A stretch of 64,000 nucleotides of DNA from Streptomyces galbus. GTDB lineage: Bacteria; Actinomycetota; Actinomycetes; Streptomycetales; Streptomycetaceae. This document shows positions 57,489-64,000 of the stretch, in pieces (the first letter of the stretch is position 1; every line of letters begins with the position of its first letter). The position numbers and the translations under genes are program-made. The notes below the pieces were generated by a model. That model was not told where the DNA came from. It made no database searches and saw only the letters and a program-made list of their open reading frames with translations. The DNA lies in the NCBI RefSeq assembly GCF_005280195.1, contig NZ_SZPR01000018.1, forward strand, positions 279,524 through 343,523. Direction: 5' to 3'.

Positions 57489-57917
57489 GTGGCTGCCCGC
57501 AACACGGCCCGCAAGCGTGCCTTCCAGATCCTCTTCGAGGGCGACCAGCGCGGCGCCGACGTCCTGACGGTCCTCGCGGACTGGATCCGGCTGTCGCGGG
57601 ACGACACCCGGCAGCCGCCGGTGAGCGAGTACACGATGCAGCTCGTCGAGGGCTACGCCGAGCAGGCGCGGCGCATCGACGAGCTGATCGCGCAGTACTC
57701 GGTCGGCTGGACGCTGGACCGGATGCCCGTGGTGGACCGCAACATCCTGCGCCTCGGGGCCTACGAGCTGATCTGGGTCGACGAGACGCCGGACGCGGTG
57801 GTCCTGGACGAGATGGTGCAGCTCGCGAAGGAGTTCTCCACGGACGAGTCGCCCGCCTTCGTCAACGGGCTGCTCGGCCGCCTCAAGGAGCTCAAGCCGT
57901 CCCTGCGACGCGCCTAG
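57489..57917 (+). CDS. nusB: Transcription antitermination factor NusB
   Basis: A 142-aa all-helical RNA-binding protein that with NusE (S10) binds boxA in rRNA leaders. It shows the N-terminal RNTARKRAFQILFEGDQRG and the C-terminal LRLGAYELIW...DEMVQLAKEFSTDESPAFVNGLLGRL. GTG 57489 is 3 nt after efp, so they are co-transcribed. A strong terminator follows. Confidence 0.95.
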   Translation: MAARNTARKRAFQILFEGDQRGADVLTVLADWIRLSRDDTRQPPVSEYTMQLVEGYAEQARRIDELIAQYSVGWTLDRMPVVDRNILRLGAYELIWVDETPDAVVLDEMVQLAKEFSTDESPAFVNGLLGRLKELKPSLRRA

Positions 57918-57981
57918 CCCGCGCCGGCCGGACCGGAGCATGCAGCACCGCTCCAGCCGGGCGCCGGGCGCCGACAACGAA

Positions 57982-58031
57982 GCCGCCGGGTGGCCGGAAA
58001 CCCCTCTCAGGGTTCCCGGCCACCCGGCGGC
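57982..58031. terminator. Bidirectional terminator between nusB and bldD
   Basis: A 16-bp perfect stem (57982-57997 with 58016-58031) continued by AACCC/GGGTT (57999-58003 with 58010-58014) around CTCTCA, one A-C mismatch between the parts, then AACGTTTCT. It lies between convergent genes, 26 nt from the bldD stop. Confidence 0.88.
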
Positions 58032-58057
58032 AACGTTTCTGCTCGGTGGCGGGGCGC

Positions 58058-58561
58058 TCAGCCCTCGTCGTGGGTCGCCACCGCGCGACGGGCGTCCGCG
58101 TCCAGCACGCCCCAGCTGATGAGCTGCTCGGTCAGGACCGAGGGCGACTGGTCGTAGATGACGGCGAGCGTGCGCAGGTCGTCCTGGCGGATCGAGAGCA
58201 CCTTGCCGTTGTAGTCGCCGCGCTGGGACTGGATCGTCGCCGCGTAGCGCTGGAGGGGACCGGCCTTCTCGACGGGCACGTGGGCCAGCCGCTCCAGGTC
58301 CAGGACCAGCTTCGGCGGGGGCTCGGCGGCGCCGCCCGGGGTGGTGCCCGGCAGCAGCTCCTGCACCGGAACGCCGTAGAAGTCCGCCAGCTCGGCGAGG
58401 CGCTGCACGGTCACGGCGCGGTCGCCGCGCTCGTACGACCCGACCACGACCGCCTTCCAGCGTCCCTGGGACTTCTCCTCGACACCGTGGAGGGAAAGGC
58501 CCTGCTGGGTGCGGATCGCCCGGAGCTTGGCCCCGAGCTGTTTGGCGTATTCGCTGGACAT
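58058..58561 (-). CDS. bldD: Developmental master repressor BldD
   Basis: A 167-aa regulator with an N-terminal HTH domain (about 9-63) and a C-terminal domain holding the tetrameric c-di-GMP binding motif: RGD at 114-116 and, after eight residues, RQDD at 125-128. During vegetative growth c-di-GMP-bound BldD dimers repress sporulation genes, including ssgB, whiG, bldN and bldD itself. ATG 58561 gives the exact known length. It is a single gene, convergent with nusB and divergent from pyrR. Confidence 0.97.
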   Translation of the reverse strand: MSSEYAKQLGAKLRAIRTQQGLSLHGVEEKSQGRWKAVVVGSYERGDRAVTVQRLAELADFYGVPVQELLPGTTPGGAAEPPPKLVLDLERLAHVPVEKAGPLQRYAATIQSQRGDYNGKVLSIRQDDLRTLAVIYDQSPSVLTEQLISWGVLDADARRAVATHDEG

Positions 58562-58617
58562 ATAGCTCCCCGGCACTGTGTCGACGCGGCCCGGCTTGGT
58601 TCCGCACCGCGCGGCTG

Positions 58618-58660
58618 GTAACTCATTGTGAGGTTACGCAGCGTGATTCTTCTGCGTCAA
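58618..58660 (-). promoter_or_regulatory. bldD promoter with overlapping palindrome
   Basis: On the minus strand TTGACG (58655-58660) and TAACCT (58631-58636) are separated by 18 nt. The -10 box lies inside a near-perfect inverted repeat at 58618-58637 whose arms are GTAAC-(T)CA and TGAG-GTTAC around a TTG centre. BldD represses its own promoter in S. coelicolor, so this is the likely autoregulatory site. The leader to ATG 58561 is about 62 nt. Confidence 0.7.
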
Positions 58661-58817
58661 GCCGAATGGTCCACACCGACGCTTCCGTGGTAACCGCCAC
58701 CCGTTGCGCCGACCGGGTGATCCCGTACGGCCGACGGGGTGACGGAGCGCGTGTCGGGGACCCGGTCCGGGTCCCGTGCGGGGGCCTGCTACCGTGGATG
58801 GCGCAATCCCGACGTCC

Positions 58818-59457
<640 letters not shown>

Positions 59458-59549
59458 CGGTTCAGGCGTGTCCGCGCGCCCCGCTGCGCCCCGGCACGCG
59501 CCTGTCTGCCCAGTTTCTCCCGAATGAACTGCCTTACGGAGCCTGACAG

Positions 59550-60530
59550 ATGCAGCGTCATCTCATCTCGGCCGCCGACCTCACCCGCGACGACGCCGTC
59601 CTGATCCTCGACACCGCCGAGGAGATGGCCCGGGTGGCCGACCGCCCCATCAAGAAGCTGCCGACCCTGCGCGGCCGCACCATCGTCAACCTCTTCTTCG
59701 AGGACTCCACCCGGACCCGGATCTCCTTCGAGGCCGCCGAGAAGCGGCTGTCCGCCGACGTCATCAACTTCTCCGCCAAGGGCTCCAGCGTCTCCAAGGG
59801 CGAGTCCCTGAAGGACACCGCGCAGACCCTGGAGGCCATGGGCGTCGACGCGGTCGTCATCCGGCACGGCGCCTCCGGCGCGCCCTACCGCCTCGCCACC
59901 TCCGGCTGGATCGACGCCGCCGTCGTCAACGCCGGCGACGGCACCCACCAGCACCCCACCCAGGCCCTGCTGGACGCCTTCACCATGCGCCGCCGGCTGA
60001 TCGGCCGGGACGCCGGGCTCGGCCAGGACCTGGCCGGCAAGCGCATCACCCTGGTCGGTGACGTCCTGCACAGCCGGGTCGCCCGCTCCAACGTGGACCT
60101 GCTGCACACCCTCGGCGCCGAGGTCACCCTGGTCGCCCCGCCCACCCTGGTGCCGGTCGGCGTCGGGAACTGGCCCTGCGAGGTGTCGTACGACCTCGAC
60201 AGCACGCTGCCCAAGTCCGACGCGGTGATGATGCTGCGCGTGCAGCGCGAGCGGATGAACGCCGCGTTCTTCCCCACCGAGCGCGAGTACTCGCGGCGCT
60301 ACGGCCTCGACGGCGAGCGCATGGCGCGGATGCCCGAGCACGCCATCGTGATGCACCCCGGCCCGATGGTCCGCGGCATGGAGATCACCGCCGAGGTCGC
60401 CGACTCCGACCGCTGCACGGTCGTCGAGCAGGTCGCCAACGGCGTCTCCATCCGGATGGCCGTCCTCTACCTCCTGCTCGGCGGCAACGAGCCCGCCGTC
60501 AGCCACGCCCGCACTGCCGAGGAGAAGTGA
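59550..60530 (+). CDS. pyrB: Aspartate carbamoyltransferase catalytic subunit
   Basis: A 326-aa transcarbamoylase making carbamoyl-aspartate. The carbamoyl-phosphate site FEDSTRTR and [10 protein letters not shown] are present, as is the [16 protein letters not shown] loop. ATG 59550 follows TTACGGAG. No pyrI is seen. The stop lies 5 nt before the pyrC start. Confidence 0.96.
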   Translation: MQRHLISAADLTRDDAVLILDTAEEMARVADRPIKKLPTLRGRTIVNLFFEDSTRTRISFEAAEKRLSADVINFSAKGSSVSKGESLKDTAQTLEAMGVDAVVIRHGASGAPYRLATSGWIDAAVVNAGDGTHQHPTQALLDAFTMRRRLIGRDAGLGQDLAGKRITLVGDVLHSRVARSNVDLLHTLGAEVTLVAPPTLVPVGVGNWPCEVSYDLDSTLPKSDAVMMLRVQRERMNAAFFPTEREYSRRYGLDGERMARMPEHAIVMHPGPMVRGMEITAEVADSDRCTVVEQVANGVSIRMAVLYLLLGGNEPAVSHARTAEEK

Positions 60531-60535
60531 CCGAC

Positions 60536-61822
60536 ATGAGCAAGACCCTGATCCGCGGCGCGAAGGTGCTCGGCGGCGCCCCCCAGGACGTCCTGATCGA
60601 CGGCCAGACCATCGCCGGGGTCGGCACCGGGCTGAGCGCCGAGGGCGCCGAGGTCGTCGAGGCCGACGGCAAGGTGCTGCTGCCGGGCCTGGTCGACCTG
60701 CACACCCACCTGCGCGAACCCGGCCGCGAGGACTCCGAGACGGTCCTCACCGGCACCCGCGCGGCGGCCTCCGGCGGCTACACCGCGGTGTTCGCCATGG
60801 CCAACACGTTCCCCGTCGCCGACACGGCCGGCGTGGTCGAGCAGGTCTACCGGCTCGGGCAGCAGCACGGCTACTGCGACGTGCAGCCCATCGGCGCGGT
60901 GACCATCGGGCTGGAGGGCCGCAAGCTCGCCGAGCTGGGCGCCATGCACGAGTCGGCGGCCGGCGTCACCGTCTTCTCCGACGACGGCAAGTGCGTCGAC
61001 GACGCGGTGATCATGCGCCGCGCGCTCGAGTACGTGAAGGCGTTCGGCGGGGTCGTCGCCCAGCACGCGCAGGAGCCCCGGCTCACCGAGGGCGCCCAGA
61101 TGAACGAGGGCGTCGTCTCCGCCGAGCTGGGCCTGGGCGGCTGGCCGGCCGTCGCCGAGGAGTCGATCATCGCGCGGGACGTGCTGCTCGCCGAGCACGT
61201 CGGCTCCCGCGTGCACATCTGCCACCTGTCGACCGCCGGCTCCGTGGAGATCGTCCGCTGGGCCAAGTCCCGCGGCATCCAGGTCACCGCCGAGGTCACC
61301 CCGCACCACCTGCTGCTCACCGACGAGCTGGTGCGCAGCTACAACCCGGTGTACAAGGTCAACCCGCCGCTGCGCACCGAGCGCGACGTGCTGGCGCTGC
61401 GCGAGGCGCTCGCCGACGGCACGATCGACATCGTCGCCACCGACCACGCCCCGCACCCGCACGAGGACAAGGACTGCGAGTGGGCCGCGGCCGCCATGGG
61501 CATGGTCGGCCTGGAGACCGCGCTGTCGGTGGTCCAGGAGACCATGGTCGAGACGGGCCTGCTGGACTGGGCGCAGGTCGCCGAGCGGATGAGCACCAAG
61601 CCCGCCGAGATCGGCCGGGCCACCGGCCACGGACGCCCCGTCTCGGCTGGTGAACCCGCCAACCTCACGCTGGTCGACACCGCATACCGTGGAGCGGTGG
61701 ACCCCGCGGGCTTCGCCTCGCGCAGCCGCAACACCCCCTACGAGGGGTGTGAGCTGCCGGGCCGTGTGACGCACACCTGGCTGCGGGGCAAGGCCACGCT
61801 CGTCGACGGGAAGCTCACGTGA
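60536..61822 (+). CDS. pyrC: Dihydroorotase
   Basis: A 428-aa class I dihydroorotase of the amidohydrolase superfamily. Zinc motifs: DLHTHLREPG, the metal-site histidines in VHICHLST and EVTPHHLL, and the catalytic Asp in ATDHAPHPHEDK. ATG 60536 is chosen over GTG 60527 because GGAGAAG (60519-60525) is at proper distance only from the ATG. The stop overlaps the next gene (GTGA). Confidence 0.95.
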   Translation: MSKTLIRGAKVLGGAPQDVLIDGQTIAGVGTGLSAEGAEVVEADGKVLLPGLVDLHTHLREPGREDSETVLTGTRAAASGGYTAVFAMANTFPVADTAGVVEQVYRLGQQHGYCDVQPIGAVTIGLEGRKLAELGAMHESAAGVTVFSDDGKCVDDAVIMRRALEYVKAFGGVVAQHAQEPRLTEGAQMNEGVVSAELGLGGWPAVAEESIIARDVLLAEHVGSRVHICHLSTAGSVEIVRWAKSRGIQVTAEVTPHHLLLTDELVRSYNPVYKVNPPLRTERDVLALREALADGTIDIVATDHAPHPHEDKDCEWAAAAMGMVGLETALSVVQETMVETGLLDWAQVAERMSTKPAEIGRATGHGRPVSAGEPANLTLVDTAYRGAVDPAGFASRSRNTPYEGCELPGRVTHTWLRGKATLVDGKLT

Positions 61823-62385
61823 CACCTGTGATCCTGCTGGCCGCCGACCAGAAGTCGGCGGAAGTGACCGACTGGGCCGCCCGCGTCGGCTGGGTCGTCG
61901 GCCTGCTGCTGTTCGTCGCGCTCGTCTACTGGCTGATGCGCGAGGGCTGGAAGTGGCGCGGGACGCTCCAGAGCGACCTGCCGGAGCTGCCCACCGCGCC
62001 ATCGGCGCCGGGTGCGGCGAGACTGACCATGACCGGCCGCTACCACGGCTCCACCACCGCCGGGCAGTGGCTCGACCGCATCGTGGCGCACGGCCTGGGC
62101 ACCCGCAGCCGGGTCGAGCTCACCCTGACCGACGCGGGACTGGACGTCGTGCGCCCCGGCGCGAGCGACTTCTTCATCCCGGTCGGCGCGCTGCGGGAGG
62201 CCGTGCTCGGCAAGGGCATCGCCGGCAAGGTCCTCACCGAGGGCGGCCTTCTGGTGGTGACCTGGGAGCACGGCGGCCGGCTGATCGACTCCGGCTTCCG
62301 CTCGGACCACGCGGCCGAGCACGGCGCCTGGGTCGACGCCATCAACTCCATGATCAACAAGAGTGAAACGGAAGGCGCACGATGA
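61819..62385 (+). CDS. Membrane protein with PH-like domain, inside the pyr operon
   Basis: A 188-aa protein: one membrane segment (about 26-44) followed by a soluble domain with the look of a bacterial PH-like fold ([20 protein letters not shown] ... [17 protein letters not shown] ... [17 protein letters not shown]). A similar gene sits at the same place in M. tuberculosis (Rv1382, between pyrC and carA). It overlaps both neighbours by 4 nt, so it is fully coupled to the pyrimidine genes. Role unknown. Confidence 0.8.
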   Translation: MTPVILLAADQKSAEVTDWAARVGWVVGLLLFVALVYWLMREGWKWRGTLQSDLPELPTAPSAPGAARLTMTGRYHGSTTAGQWLDRIVAHGLGTRSRVELTLTDAGLDVVRPGASDFFIPVGALREAVLGKGIAGKVLTEGGLLVVTWEHGGRLIDSGFRSDHAAEHGAWVDAINSMINKSETEGAR

Positions 62386-63531
62386 CGACCTCCACGAAGG
62401 GGAACGCCTCGCAGCGGAAAGGGGTGTCTCCCGCGGTACTCGTCCTGGAGGACGGCCGCGTCTTCCGCGGCCGCGCCTACGGGGCCGTGGGGGAGACGTT
62501 CGGCGAGGCGGTGTTCTCCACCGGCATGACCGGCTACCAGGAGACCCTCACCGACCCGTCGTACGACCGGCAGATCGTCGTGGCGACCGCCCCGCAGATC
62601 GGCAACACCGGCTGGAACGACGAGGACGACGAGTCCCGGCGCATCTGGGTCTCCGGCTACGTCGTGCGCGACCCCGCGCGCGTGCCGTCGAGCTGGCGCG
62701 CCACCCGCTCCCTGGACGACGAGCTGGTCGCCCAGGGCGTGGTCGGCATCTCCGGCATCGACACCCGCGCCCTCACCCGCCACCTGCGCGAGCGCGGCTC
62801 CATGCGCGCCGGCGTCTTCTCCGGCGAGGCCATCGCCCCCGACGCAGAGCTCCTCGCCCGCGTGCAGGCCCAGCCGCACATGAAGGGCGCGAGCCTCTAC
62901 GAGGAGGTCGCCACCCAGGAGGCGTACGTCGTCCCCGCGGTCGGCGAGAAGCGGTTCACCGTGGCCGCCATCGACCTCGGCATCAAGGGCATGACCCCGC
63001 ACCGCATGGCCGAGCGCGGCATCGAGGTGCACGTGCTGCCCGCCACCGCCACCCCCGACGACGTCTACGCCGTCGCCCCGGACGGCGTGTTCTTCTCCAA
63101 CGGCCCCGGCGACCCCGCGACCGCCGACGGCCCCGTCGCCCTGATGCAGGCCGTCCTGGAGCGCAGGACCCCGCTGTTCGGCATCTGCTTCGGCAACCAG
63201 ATCCTCGGCCGCGCCCTCGGCTTCGGCACCTACAAGCTGAAGTACGGCCACCGCGGCATCAACCAGCCGGTCCAGGACCGCACCACCGGCAAGGTCGAGG
63301 TCACCGCGCACAACCACGGCTTCGCCGTGGACGCGCCGCTCGACAAGGTCAGCGAGACCGAGTTCGGCCGCGCCGAGGTCTCCCACGTCTGCCTCAACGA
63401 CGACGTCGTGGAGGGCCTGCAGCTGCTCGACCAGCCGGCCTTCTCCGTCCAGTACCACCCCGAAGCGGCCGCCGGCCCGCACGACGCCGCCTACCTGTTC
63501 GACCGCTTCGTCTCCCTGATGGAGGGCCAGC

Positions 63532-63539
<8 letters not shown>
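62382..63539 (+). CDS. carA: Carbamoyl-phosphate synthase small (glutaminase) subunit
   Basis: A 385-aa protein with the N-terminal CPSase small domain ([18 protein letters not shown]) and a C-terminal class I amidotransferase domain: [14 protein letters not shown] with the nucleophile Cys, and [11 protein letters not shown] with the catalytic His/Glu. The residue after the cysteine-elbow glycine is Asn where many enzymes have His. ATG 62382 overlaps the preceding gene. The start of carB overlaps the carA end by 8 nt. Confidence 0.96.

Positions 63540-64000
<461 letters not shown>

Overview
This window is chromosomal DNA from a Streptomyces. The evidence is the very high G+C content with G/C-rich third codon positions, many GTG and some TTG starts, frequent 4-nt ATGA/GTGA gene overlaps, leaderless-looking genes with a TAnnnT box just upstream, and the developmental genes ssgB and bldD. 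Gene order follows the conserved core locus that in S. coelicolor runs, in reverse, from ssgB (SCO1541) through relA (SCO1513) and bldD (SCO1489) to the pyrimidine operon. It also parallels the M. tuberculosis series thrS-HIT-pgsA-acyltransferase-pimA, pdxS-pdxT, ruvCAB, secDF-apt-rel, hisS, alaS, aro, efp-nusB and pyr. No transposase, integrase, phage gene or CRISPR array was seen.

Layout. 1-430: a minus-strand tRNA operon (three tandem Val-GAC, the first cut by the window edge, then Cys-GCA and Gly-GCC) with its promoter. 0.6-2.5 kb: a pabB/pabC-like pair. 2.5-11.3 kb: small enzymes and membrane proteins (GNAT, DsbA-like, CGNR zinc finger, PGPGW, an 842-aa polytopic protein, SRPBCC, DnaQ-like exonuclease), ssgB, and two identical tRNA-Val(CAC) genes. 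11.4-13.3 kb: a DUF4365 nuclease-like gene overlapping an uncharacterised gene. 13.4-24.5 kb: thrS, a K+-channel-like gene, a HIT/Ap4A-phosphorylase-like gene, two minus-strand genes (unknown membrane protein and EF-G-like GTPase), then the pgsA-patA-pimA phosphatidylinositol mannoside operon.

24.6-38.8 kb: pdxS-pdxT (PLP synthase), yebC, ruvC-ruvA-ruvB, yajC-secD-secF-apt, relA, and two minus-strand genes (DUF349 protein, membrane-anchored cyclophilin). 38.9-50 kb: MBL-fold hydrolase-hisS, VKOR, rarA, rpsD, DUF948-DUF6167-alaS-yqgF-mltG. 50-58 kb: aroE, a small repeat-tailed membrane protein, aroC-aroK-aroB, a P-loop kinase, a degenerate M24 peptidase, efp-nusB. 58-64 kb: bldD (minus) and the pyrR-pyrB-pyrC-(membrane gene)-carA-carB operon, with carB running off the window.

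Regulatory signals readable in the sequence: RecA-independent (PafBC-type) DNA-damage promoter motifs in front of both ruvC and rarA; a sigma-R-type promoter placed inside the apt terminator in front of relA; a palindrome over the bldD promoter; a PyrR-type leader on pyrR; a roughly 275-nt structured leader on rpsD; and a palindrome upstream of pdxS. Strong perfect-stem terminators sit between convergent genes (thrS/channel, relA/DUF349, nusB/bldD).

Most of the window is ordinary core genome. The least explained parts are the nuclease-like pair at 11.4-13.3 kb beside a divergent DnaQ-like exonuclease, the peptidase-family gene next to efp that has lost most metal ligands, the EF-G-like GTPase with a non-canonical G4 motif, and several conserved-looking membrane proteins of unknown function.
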